DNA of 46,118 nucleotides from Streptomyces verrucosisporus (GTDB lineage Bacteria > Actinomycetota > Actinomycetes > Streptomycetales > Streptomycetaceae). The notes beneath the pieces were generated by a model, which was not told where the DNA came from, did not search any database, and was given only the letters and a program-made list of their open reading frames with translations. The DNA is taken from NCBI RefSeq assembly GCF_017114865.1, contig NZ_JADEYH010000035.1, forward strand, positions 1 to 46,118, read 5' to 3'. Below are positions 17,467 to 24,500 of this stretch, in pieces. The first letter of the stretch is position 1. The number at the start of each line of letters is the position of its first letter. The position numbers and the translations under genes are program-made.

Positions 17467-17901
17467 ATGATCGTCGAATCGCCGGCCCCGGCCGACGCAG
17501 CCGTCTCCGAGGCCGACAAGGAGGCCGTCGCCGCCCTCCCGGGCCGTATCGTCGCCGCCTGGGCGGCGCACGACGCGACCGCCTTCGCGCAGGTCTTCAC
17601 GCAGGAGGGCACGATGGTCCTCCCCGGCGTCTACCGGGACGGACGCGAGCAGATCGAGGCCTTCATGACCGCGGCGTTCCAGGGGCCGTACAAGGGCACC
17701 CGGGTCGTCGGCACACCTCTGACGCTCAAGTTCTTCCGCCCCGACGCGGCCATCGTCGTCACCCAGGGCGGGATCCTGGGGCCGGGTGAGACCACCGTCT
17801 CCGACGTGCGTGCGGTGCGCGCCACCTGGGTGGCCGCCAAGCAGGAGGACGGCCGCTGGTACCTCGCCGCCTACCAGAACAGCCCGCGCGACAGCGCCTG
17901 A
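17467..17901 (+). CDS. sgcJ-like: SgcJ-like small protein (SnoaL/NTF2-like fold)
   Basis: 144 aa. Starts MIVESPAPADAAVSEADKEA, then the NTF2-like core IVAAWAAHDATAFAQVFTQEGTMVLPGVYRDGREQIEAFM and the terminal WRYLAAYQNS-like strand (read as WYLAAYQNS). This matches the SgcJ/EcaC family found in nine-membered enediyne clusters, whose exact role remains unsettled. Proposed roles are product binding or a step in core formation. AGGAAGGAACGAC precedes the ATG. A 27-bp perfect hairpin follows the stop, so this is the end of its transcription unit. Confidence 0.88.
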   Translation: MIVESPAPADAAVSEADKEAVAALPGRIVAAWAAHDATAFAQVFTQEGTMVLPGVYRDGREQIEAFMTAAFQGPYKGTRVVGTPLTLKFFRPDAAIVVTQGGILGPGETTVSDVRAVRATWVAAKQEDGRWYLAAYQNSPRDSA

Positions 17902-17912
17902 TCCTTCCCCGG

Positions 17913-17970
17913 TGCGGCGAAGCGGCGCCCCCGGTCCCGTCATCGGGACCGGGGGCGCCGCTTCGCCGCA
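17913..17970. terminator. Perfect 27-bp hairpin, bidirectional terminator
   Basis: Arms 17913-17939 and 17944-17970 are exact reverse complements with a TCAT loop. The hairpin sits between the SgcJ-like gene (plus) and the convergent P450 gene (minus), 11 and 9 nt from their stops. Confidence 0.9.
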
Positions 17971-17979
17971 TGTCGGCGG

Positions 17980-19230
17980 TCAGCCGACCGCGGCCGGCAC
18001 ACCGGCGGCCAGACGCACCGGCAGGGCGCGGTGGCCGTTCATGATGAAGGTCGGCAGCGGCTGGAGCTCCTGCGCCGGTACTGCGAGGGAGAGGTCCGGA
18101 AAGCGCTCGAACAGGGAGGACAGGCCCACCGTCGCCACCAGGCGGGCGATGCCGGCGCCCATGCAGTAGTGGGGGCCGTGGCCGAAGGACAGGTGCTCCT
18201 TGTCCCGCCGGGTGAGGTCGAAGCGGTCGGCGGTCTCCCCGTGCAGCCGCGGGTCGCGCCCGACGGCGCTGTAGTTGACCAGGATCGGGTCGCCCCTGGG
18301 GATCGTCACCCCCTCCAGTTCGATGTCCTCGACCGCGTAACGCAGCGGAAGGTGGGCGAGGGGCGACTCCACGCGGAGCGTCTCGTCGATCACGTCGTCC
18401 CACGAGGCCCGCCCGGAACGGACCAGCTCCAGCTGCCCGGGGTGGGTGAGCAGCGCGGTGATGGCGTTGTCGAAGAAGTTGATGGTCGTCTCGGACCCGG
18501 CGCCGAGGATCGCGAAGATGGTGTCGCACAGCTCCGCCTCGGACAGCCGTGAGCCGTCCTCGTCGCGTGCGGCGATCAGGTCGCTGGTGATGTCCTCGCC
18601 CGGGTGCGCCCGCTTCTCGGCCACCAGCTGCTCCATGGCCCCGCGCCAGTTGAGCAGCACGGCCTGGGCCTGCTCGGGGGTGACGGTGGTGTCCACCATC
18701 ATGTCGATGACCTCGGCCGTCGCCACGCGTGCCTGTTCGGACATGCCGATCAGCTCGGCGACGAGCATGGCGGGCAGGGGGTAGGCGAAGCGTTCCCTGA
18801 GGTCCACCACCTCGCCCGGCTCCGCGGTCTCCAGGGAGGCCAGCAGGCCCTCGGTGAGCCGCTGGACGAGCGGCCGGTAGGTCTCGGTGCGGCGCGGGGT
18901 GAACGCCTTGCCGACGATCCGGCGCAGCCGGACGTGGTCCTTGCCGTACGCGGTGACCATGTTGTCCATGGCGACCCAGCTGATCATCTCCCAGTCGGGG
19001 CGTATCCGCCCCTCGATGAAGTCCGGCCAGTGGTTGCGGGCGCTCTTGGTGACTCTGGGGTCGCTCAGCACCTTGCGCACGGTGGCGTAGTCGTTGATCG
19101 ACCACGCGAGGACCCCTCCGGGGAGCTCCACCCGGACGGCGGCCCCGCGGGCCCGCAGGGCGGTGGCTTCGGCGTGGATGTCCCGCCCGGTGGTGTCGAG
19201 TGTGTGGGCGACGGGGCAGCGCTGCGGCAT
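17980..19230 (-). CDS. Cytochrome P450 (bacterial class I type, possibly SgcD3-like)
   Basis: 416 aa. It carries the I-helix AGSETT, the ExxR motif ETLR, and the heme loop FGHGPHYCMGAGIAR with Cys356 as ligand. AGGAGAGAACCC precedes the ATG. The length and sequence style are those of Streptomyces tailoring P450s that need ferredoxin and a reductase encoded elsewhere. It is the last gene of a minus-strand run that starts at 22038. Likely job: hydroxylation of the enediyne core or beta-tyrosine moiety. It is distinct from the E7-type P450 at 26644. Confidence 0.92.
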   Translation of the reverse strand: MPQRCPVAHTLDTTGRDIHAEATALRARGAAVRVELPGGVLAWSINDYATVRKVLSDPRVTKSARNHWPDFIEGRIRPDWEMISWVAMDNMVTAYGKDHVRLRRIVGKAFTPRRTETYRPLVQRLTEGLLASLETAEPGEVVDLRERFAYPLPAMLVAELIGMSEQARVATAEVIDMMVDTTVTPEQAQAVLLNWRGAMEQLVAEKRAHPGEDITSDLIAARDEDGSRLSEAELCDTIFAILGAGSETTINFFDNAITALLTHPGQLELVRSGRASWDDVIDETLRVESPLAHLPLRYAVEDIELEGVTIPRGDPILVNYSAVGRDPRLHGETADRFDLTRRDKEHLSFGHGPHYCMGAGIARLVATVGLSSLFERFPDLSLAVPAQELQPLPTFIMNGHRALPVRLAAGVPAAVG

Positions 19231-19332
19231 GGGTTCTCTCCTGGGGTGGTGTGGCTGGGATCGCTCGGCGGGGCGCGGGCGTCCGCCGGCGCGCGGGAAC
19301 GGCCCGGCCGGGCGCCGGGCCGCGGCGGGGCT

Positions 19333-20205
19333 CTACCGGTGGCTGCCGGGAGCGGCCCGGCCGGGTGCCGGGCCGGCGCCCTCCAGGACGGTGTAGGGGT
19401 CCTCCATCTCGTACCAGCCCAGGCCCGGCGGGCAGCGGTCGTAGCCGAGCAGCCGCCGCACCTCCTCTGGATAGGCGAGTACGGCCCTCCTGGGCACCGC
19501 GAGGTACTGGTTCTCCTCCTGGCGGAGGTTGCCCAGGTCCAGGGCGATGGTCAGCCCCGTGCGCGGGGTGTCGGTGGTGTTGCCGCCGCCGCCGTGGTAG
19601 ACCCCGCCGAGCCAGATGAGGGCCGAACCGGCCTCCATCTCGGTGGGGACGGCCTCCTCGGCACGCGGGGCCCGCTCGTCGTCCCAGTGGTGGCTGCCCG
19701 GGATGACCATGGTGCCGCCGTTGTCCGCGGTGAAGTCGCTCATGGCCAGCATCAGCTGCACCCGGCTGGTCGGGCCGGGGTGGCGGCGCAGGTGCAGCGC
19801 GTCGTCCCGGTGCAGAGGCTGCCTGCCCTGCCCCTTGTGGATCTGGATGACCTGGGTACCGCTGATCTGGACGGTAGGCACCAGTTCGGTACGGGACCGG
19901 CCGATCCAGACGTGGACCGGTTTCTGCATGATCCGGCGCGCGGCGCCGAGGTACAGGGGGTGCGTCACCACCGGGGTGAGCCTGTCGGTGCGGGCGAAGA
20001 CCGAGGAGACCCGCCGGGTACGCGTGCCGTTGTACCAGTCACCGCTGTAGTCGCAGGAGTCCAGGTGGGGACCCAGATCCTCCCACAGCCCTTTGAGGGT
20101 GCCGGCGTCGGCGAGGTTCTCGACGACCACCGCCCCGTCCCGCTCGAGGACGCCCACGACCTCGTCGAGGCCCGCCCCGGGCCCGAACCGCTGCAACCCC
20201 TTCAT
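19333..20205 (-). CDS. Phytanoyl-CoA dioxygenase family (PhyH) Fe(II)/2-oxoglutarate oxygenase
   Basis: 290 aa. The facial triad reads His132-Arg-Asp134 (LHRDDALH) and His204 (GVYHGGGG), with Arg215 in TPRTG placed to bind 2-oxoglutarate. MVIPGSHHWDD is a typical PhyH strand. A complete iron site suggests an active hydroxylase, halogenase or epoxidase; retention of the Asp in HxD argues against an Fe/2OG halogenase, which would have Gly or Ala there. It lies between the carrier-protein and P450 genes. Substrate could be carrier-bound beta-tyrosine or the core; neither is proven. Confidence 0.9.
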   Translation of the reverse strand: MKGLQRFGPGAGLDEVVGVLERDGAVVVENLADAGTLKGLWEDLGPHLDSCDYSGDWYNGTRTRRVSSVFARTDRLTPVVTHPLYLGAARRIMQKPVHVWIGRSRTELVPTVQISGTQVIQIHKGQGRQPLHRDDALHLRRHPGPTSRVQLMLAMSDFTADNGGTMVIPGSHHWDDERAPRAEEAVPTEMEAGSALIWLGGVYHGGGGNTTDTPRTGLTIALDLGNLRQEENQYLAVPRRAVLAYPEEVRRLLGYDRCPPGLGWYEMEDPYTVLEGAGPAPGRAAPGSHR

Positions 20206-20257
20206 CGCACTTCACCTTTCTCCGCTCCGCCGTCGGATTCGTACCGGTGGCCGCGTC

Positions 20258-20512
20258 TCAGCCGTTGCGGGGGCCACCGGCCGTGACGATGCGGTTGAGG
20301 GCTTCCAGGTCCGGGTCCTCCTCGAAGATGTCGCCGACCTCGATCTGCACGCCGAGCTCGTCCTCGATGCGCGACACCATGCGGGTGGCGGATATGGACT
20401 CGCCGCCCGCCTCGAAGAACGTGGTGTCCTTCAGGTCGCCGGGGAGCACCCCGAGGGTCTCCGTCCAGATCCTCTCCAGCTTCTCCGTCACCGTCGTCGC
20501 ATCCGCGCTCAT
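20258..20512 (-). CDS. sgcC2-like: Free-standing peptidyl carrier protein (SgcC2-like)
   Basis: 84 aa, single carrier domain. The phosphopantetheine site is Ser39 in FFEAGGESISATRM. The helix IEVGDIFEEDPDLEALNRIV closes the fold. GGGAGGACCGCAC precedes the ATG at 20512. It is the natural partner of the adenylation (8620) and condensation (12957) enzymes, holding beta-tyrosine during hydroxylation. It is encoded about 6 kb from those genes and on the opposite strand. Which phosphopantetheinyl transferase primes it is unknown; the PKSE domain primes its own ACP. Confidence 0.93.
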   Translation of the reverse strand: MSADATTVTEKLERIWTETLGVLPGDLKDTTFFEAGGESISATRMVSRIEDELGVQIEVGDIFEEDPDLEALNRIVTAGGPRNG

Positions 20513-20562
20513 GTGCGGTCCTCCCTCTGCGGTCGAGCCCCACCGGGCATGTGGTGGCAGCT

Positions 20563-21162
20563 TCACACCCGGTCTTGGACAGGGCATCTCCTGGATTGCG
20601 GGCTCGCCGGGAGGGCGGTGGTCCCTCCGGGCCGGGCCGCGGGCTCCAGGGGGACCGCCCCGCAGAGCGTGACGAGTGCGCGCACGGTGTCCACGGCCTC
20701 GGACGGGACAGTGGGCCAGGGGGCCAGGATCCAGGGCCGGCCGGCGAGCGCGCCGGGTCCCGCGGCGTCCTCCGCCCGTCCCCCCGGGCCGCCGGCCAGG
20801 AGGCGGCCGGGGACGTACCCGTTCAGGTCGCACCCGCGCAGCAGTGCCTCCTCACGGACCGGCATCCCGGCTCCGGGGCCGTCGGCCACGTCGGTGTAGG
20901 CGCCGCCCAGGCCGAGGAGCTGAGCCGTGTACAGCACCTCGGCTGCCGCGGACGGCAAGGTGGCGACGACGACGACGTCGGTGGGCGGGGCGTCTCGTGT
21001 GAGCGGGGTTCCGGCACCTGCGCGGACGGCCCGCCGCACCGCCCCGGCGTCGGGGTCCGCGACGAGGGTGCGGACCCCGACGCCGGCCAGGGCGAGGGCC
21101 ACGGAGGTGCCGACGGGGCCGCAGCCGATCACCGTGGCGCTGCGGACGCGCGCGCTGGGCAT
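20563..21162 (-). CDS. Truncated prephenate-dehydrogenase-like (TyrA) NAD(P)-binding protein
   Basis: 199 aa. An N-terminal Rossmann motif (VIGCGPVGTSVALALAGVGV) and the region YVPGRLLAGGPGGRAEDA...LAGRPWILAPWP align by eye with the TyrA N-terminal domain. The usual GHP-x-AG histidine is replaced (GRLLAGG), and the C-terminal dimerisation/active-site domain (about 120 residues or more) is missing. It may be a decayed tyrosine-supply gene or have been recruited for another NAD(P)-dependent step. AGGAGAGGCC precedes the ATG. Motif copy 4 lies inside its last codons. Family assignment is moderate; catalytic activity is doubtful. Confidence 0.72.
   Translation of the reverse strand: MPSARVRSATVIGCGPVGTSVALALAGVGVRTLVADPDAGAVRRAVRAGAGTPLTRDAPPTDVVVVATLPSAAAEVLYTAQLLGLGGAYTDVADGPGAGMPVREEALLRGCDLNGYVPGRLLAGGPGGRAEDAAGPGALAGRPWILAPWPTVPSEAVDTVRALVTLCGAVPLEPAARPGGTTALPASPQSRRCPVQDRV
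20584..20599 (-). promoter_or_regulatory. Conserved motif GCAATCCAGGAGATGC, copy 4
   Basis: The minus-strand copy is identical in all 16 bases to the 16121 copy. It lies 71 nt upstream of the carrier-protein ATG at 20512 and is co-oriented with it, within the last codons of the TyrA-like gene. It implies a promoter internal to the minus-strand run, serving carrier, PhyH and P450. Confidence 0.55.
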
Positions 21163-21231
21163 GGCCTCTCCTGCGGGGCTTACGGCGGACGGGGGCGGGC
21201 GATGGTCCCGGACACGTCCTGGCAGGGCCGG

Positions 21232-22038
21232 TCAGTTGCGGTACCGGTCCGCGAACTGCCCGGGGGCACGACCCTCGCCGGCGGGGCCGCGGTAGGCCTG
21301 GGCGATGTCCAGCCAGCGGTCGGCCTCTTCACCGGTGGCGGTCAGGGTGAGGTCGTCGCGGTGGCGGCGGCGGGTCACCAGGAGGCAGAAGTCGTGGACG
21401 GGGCCGGTGATCCTCTGGCCGGCGTCCTCCGGGCCGAAGAGGAGCGGTTCGCCCGAGGGAGAGGTGAGTTCGAAGCGGAAGGGCTCCTGCGGTGGGGTCA
21501 GGCCGCGGGCCAGGTACCCGAAGTCGCGGGTCAGGACGGCGAACCGGGCCAGATGGCGGAGTCGCTCGGTGGGCTCGCGGCGCACGCCGAGGGCGTCGGC
21601 GATGTCCTGGCCGTGGCCGAAGAGCTCCATGATCCCGGCGGAGGCCAGGACAGCCGGCGGCAGCGGGTTGACCAGCCAGGGCACCACCGCGTCCTCCGGC
21701 ACGGCGGCCAGCGCCTCGACGGAGGCGTCGCCCTCGCCGCGGAAGCGGGCGAGCAGCTCGGCCGGCGGGAGGCCGTTGAACTGCTGGAGGGCGGCGTTGA
21801 CGGCCCCGTCGAAGTTCTGCGCGGCCTGGGCCGCGATGCCCTTGAAGGTGTCCGGGTCGGCGGCCGCCGTCCTGGCCAGCCGGAAGATGAACGTCAGGTG
21901 GGCGACCTGGTCGGCGATGTTCCAGCCGGGCGCGGGGGTGGGCTTGTTCCAGTCGGTGTCGTCGAGACCCCGCAGGAGCGCATCGACCTCGTCGATATCG
22001 GTGGCCAGGGCCTTCAGCACGTCGTTCAGGGTGTCCAT
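21232..22038 (-). CDS. DinB-fold mycothiol-dependent maleylpyruvate isomerase family protein
   Basis: 268 aa. N-terminal PTPAPGWNIADQVAHL and GIMELFGHGQDIADALG carry the histidines that bind metal in DinB/maleylpyruvate isomerase-type proteins. The C-terminal part PFRFELTSPSGEPLLFG...DDLTLTATGEEADRWLDIAQAY is the usual second domain of the TIGR03084-like subfamily. Some relatives use mycothiol as cosubstrate. In an enediyne producer a thiol-dependent protein could serve in isomerisation or protection, which is inference. GGGAGACGACAGACC precedes the ATG. It is the first gene of its run and has the 25-bp promoter motif 57 nt upstream. Confidence 0.85.
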   Translation of the reverse strand: MDTLNDVLKALATDIDEVDALLRGLDDTDWNKPTPAPGWNIADQVAHLTFIFRLARTAAADPDTFKGIAAQAAQNFDGAVNAALQQFNGLPPAELLARFRGEGDASVEALAAVPEDAVVPWLVNPLPPAVLASAGIMELFGHGQDIADALGVRREPTERLRHLARFAVLTRDFGYLARGLTPPQEPFRFELTSPSGEPLLFGPEDAGQRITGPVHDFCLLVTRRRHRDDLTLTATGEEADRWLDIAQAYRGPAGEGRAPGQFADRYRN

Positions 22039-22095
22039 GGTCTGTCGTCTCCCTCAGTCGGTAGTCGATTTCATCGGGCGACTCACCTGAGCCGC

Positions 22096-22120
22096 CTAGT
22101 CCTTTGATGCAACTTACTGA
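22096..22120 (-). promoter_or_regulatory. Shared promoter motif, copy A (TAGTCCTTT...GCAACT...CTGA)
   Basis: This 25-bp stretch matches 24450-24474 at 20 positions, with shared blocks TAGTCCTTT, GCAACT and CTGA at identical spacing. Read on the minus strand it ends 57 nt before the ATG at 22038. It is a candidate promoter or activator site co-regulating this run with the E8-E9 operon. Confidence 0.6.
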
Positions 22121-22146
22121 TCGTGTGCGAGTGCGCCGGTGAGAGA

Positions 22147-23808
22147 TCAGGCACGGGCGAGCACGGGCAGCAGGGGCAGGGGGCTCTCGCGGCCGCTTCG
22201 CCGGCCGTTGGGGGTCGGGGCGCCGTAGGAGACGGCTATGCCCCTGCGCTGGGCGGCCGCCACGATGCCGGGGACAGCGCGCTCGGCGACCGCCGCGATG
22301 GTCATCGCGGGGTTGACGGTGAGCGCGCCGGGAACGGCGGAGCCGTCGGTGACGAAGATGCCGGGGTGGCCCCGCAGTTCGTTGGTGTCGTCGAGGGCGG
22401 AGGTGTGCTGGTCGTCCCCCATGCGGCAGGACGCCAGCGGGTGCACGGTGTAGGCGCCGACCAGGTCGTTGGTCCACGGCATCACCTTGGCCAGGCCGTC
22501 CTTCTCCAGGATCTCCTTCACGTCGGCGTCGGACTGCCGCCAGCCGCGCCAGGTGTTGTCCGTCGGCCGGTACGTCAGGCTGCCGCGGCCGAGCATCTGC
22601 TGGGAGATGCGGTGCGCGTTGCCGGTCGCGGGCGGCGGACCGAAGACGCCCTCGTTGTCGTCCTCGGTCATGGAGAAGATGGTGAGCCAGGACTTCCAGT
22701 TCTTCAGGATCTCCTTCTTCTCCCTGCCGAACCAGGCGGGACCGGTGGCGCCCGGCGCCTGGGCGAGGATCGTCCCCAGACCCGGCGGGAAGTACAGTTG
22801 TTCCAGGGAGTAGCGGGAGTACTCCGGCAGCGAGCCGTCGAGCCTGTCCCAGCTGGCCACGGTCGGACCCCTGCCGATCGCGTTGGCGCCGTAGGGCGGT
22901 TCCCCTTCGCCCCGGGACAGTCCCAGCAGCTCGGCGACTTTGTCCTCGTTGAGGATCGCGGTGTTGAGGCGCTCGCCGTTGCCGGAGAAATAGCGTCCCA
23001 CCGCGTGCGGCATCCTGCCCAGGTGCGCCTCGCTGCGCTGGAGGATGACGGGAGTCGCGGCGGCGCCGGCGGCCATCACCACGATCTTCGCCTCGATCAC
23101 TCCGGATCCGTTCCGCAGGCGGTAGTCCTCGTCGTGGACGATGTCGTAGTGGATCCGGTAGCCGCCCTCGGCCGTCCGCTCCAGGTACTGCACCTCGTGC
23201 AGGGGGCGGATCTCGGCTCCGTGGGCGATGGCGGCCGGCAGGTAGTTCGAGGTGAGGGACTGCTTCGCCTCGAAACGGCACCCGGCCATCATGAAGTTGC
23301 AGTTGACGCACCTGGAGTTGTCGATCGCGGCGGCCAGCGGGTTGGCGGTGCGGCCGGCGCGGTGGCAGGCGGCAGCCCACAACCCCCCCGCGTAGGAGGC
23401 GTCCTCCCAGCCCTGCCTGCTGACCGAAAGGGACTCCTCGACCCGGTCGTACCACGGATCGAGGGTGTCGCGGCTGATGGTCTTGGGCCACATACGGCGG
23501 CCGATGCTGCCCTTGCGCTCGAAGACGAAACGTGGGGCCCGGGGCATGGCCGCGAAGTACACGACACTGCCGCCGCCGACGCAGTTGCCGCCCAGCACGC
23601 TCATCCCGTCGCCGACGACGAAGTCGAAGATGCGCGTGTAGGAGGAACCGAGCTTGTAGTCGTGCTCGAACTCCTGGCTCTCCAGCCAGGGACCGCGCTC
23701 CAGCACGGTCACCTTGGCGCCGCCCGCGGCCAGGTGGTAGGCGGCGATCGCGCCGCCGAACCCGCTGCCGATCACCAGGACGTCGGTGCGCTCGGTCGTC
23801 TCGCTCAT
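22147..23808 (-). CDS. E9: GMC-family flavoprotein oxidoreductase (enediyne E9 type)
   Basis: 553 aa. N-terminal FAD motif VLVIGSGFGGAIAAYHLAAG, a mid-protein segment CVNCNFMMAGCRFEAKQSL typical of the cholesterol-oxidase-like GMC branch, and the C-terminal GMC signature HPLASCRMG...DGSAVPGALTVNPAMTIAA. A protein of this type (E9) is part of the conserved warhead cassette of enediyne clusters; its exact reaction is unsettled. Its ATG overlaps the stop of the upstream E8-like gene (ATGA at 23805-23808), so the two are translationally coupled. AGGGAG lies before the start. Confidence 0.9.
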   Translation of the reverse strand: MSETTERTDVLVIGSGFGGAIAAYHLAAGGAKVTVLERGPWLESQEFEHDYKLGSSYTRIFDFVVGDGMSVLGGNCVGGGSVVYFAAMPRAPRFVFERKGSIGRRMWPKTISRDTLDPWYDRVEESLSVSRQGWEDASYAGGLWAAACHRAGRTANPLAAAIDNSRCVNCNFMMAGCRFEAKQSLTSNYLPAAIAHGAEIRPLHEVQYLERTAEGGYRIHYDIVHDEDYRLRNGSGVIEAKIVVMAAGAAATPVILQRSEAHLGRMPHAVGRYFSGNGERLNTAILNEDKVAELLGLSRGEGEPPYGANAIGRGPTVASWDRLDGSLPEYSRYSLEQLYFPPGLGTILAQAPGATGPAWFGREKKEILKNWKSWLTIFSMTEDDNEGVFGPPPATGNAHRISQQMLGRGSLTYRPTDNTWRGWRQSDADVKEILEKDGLAKVMPWTNDLVGAYTVHPLASCRMGDDQHTSALDDTNELRGHPGIFVTDGSAVPGALTVNPAMTIAAVAERAVPGIVAAAQRRGIAVSYGAPTPNGRRSGRESPLPLLPVLARA

Positions 23809-24389
23809 GCTGGGCTCCCTGAGGGCGTGGTGGTGGGGTGCGTTCGGGCGAGTTCGCGGCCGTAGCCGAAGTTGCGGAAGCGCCACAGGCCGTCCGCGTC
23901 GGGCCTGGTGATGCCCATGGCCTCCAGTCCCGGGTGGCCGTCCCGCAGCGCGTCGGCTGTGTGCAGGTGCGCGGCCGAGTCGAAGGCCATGTTGCAGAAG
24001 AGCGACAGGAGCACCCAGAACTCCTTCTCCGGGTGGCCGGGACGGGTCAGCCGTGCGACCACCTCCGTGCGGTGGTCGAAGTCCAGTGCCACGAAGGCGG
24101 GCACCTCCGGGTCGAGTTCCAGCCCGGTCTCCTCGGCGTAGGCCTCGGCGTGCCCGTTGACACGCTGCGCCAGGTCGTCCAGACCGTCGCTGATGCCGGT
24201 GGCGTCCCAGCGCAGCAGCTCCAGGGCGCCGGCCGCCACCGCTCCACCGCCCGTGGCGGCGCCGACCACGGCCCGGTCTCCGGGCCACCGCTTCTCTCCC
24301 GGGACGATCGTGTCCGCGTAGGCCTCGAGGGTGAGCGACACGTCGTCCACCGTGTCTGCCGTCGGCGCGTTTGATCCATCTCGCTGCAA
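23805..24389 (-). CDS. E8: E8-type enediyne cassette protein (DUF5987-like)
   Basis: 194 aa from a TTG at 24389 with GGAGGTCGAG just upstream; no ATG or GTG fits better. The sequence contains YADTIVPGEKRWPGD, GGGAVAAGALELLRWDA, and a C-terminal FNYGREL-like segment (RFRNFGYGREL). It resembles the small proteins paired with the GMC oxidoreductase in enediyne clusters. Their pairing recalls the small subunits that accompany GMC dehydrogenases such as gluconate dehydrogenase, so it may assist E9. No signal peptide is seen. It is coupled to E9 by a 4-nt overlap and transcribed divergently from the StrR-like regulator. Confidence 0.78.
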   Translation of the reverse strand: MQRDGSNAPTADTVDDVSLTLEAYADTIVPGEKRWPGDRAVVGAATGGGAVAAGALELLRWDATGISDGLDDLAQRVNGHAEAYAEETGLELDPEVPAFVALDFDHRTEVVARLTRPGHPEKEFWVLLSLFCNMAFDSAAHLHTADALRDGHPGLEAMGITRPDADGLWRFRNFGYGRELARTHPTTTPSGSPA

Positions 24390-24449
24390 CTCGACCTCCG
24401 TCAGGTGAGTGGGAACTGGTGGCTGGTGTGAGAAAGACGCTAGAGCTGC

Positions 24450-24474
24450 TTAGTCCTTTCAAGCAACTATCTGA
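24450..24474 (-). promoter_or_regulatory. Shared promoter motif, copy B (TAGTCCTTT...GCAACT...CTGA)
   Basis: This is the partner of the 22096 copy, at nearly the same distance (60 nt) from its gene, the TTG at 24389. It lies in the 111-nt divergent region shared with the StrR-like gene, so a bound regulator could affect both directions. Confidence 0.6.
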
Positions 24475-24500
24475 GCCCGTTCAGGAGAACATCGAGTTTC

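Noticed and set aside
19333..20205. Fe/2-oxoglutarate halogenase
   Set aside because: The iron site keeps Asp134 (HRD); such halogenases replace it with Gly or Ala.
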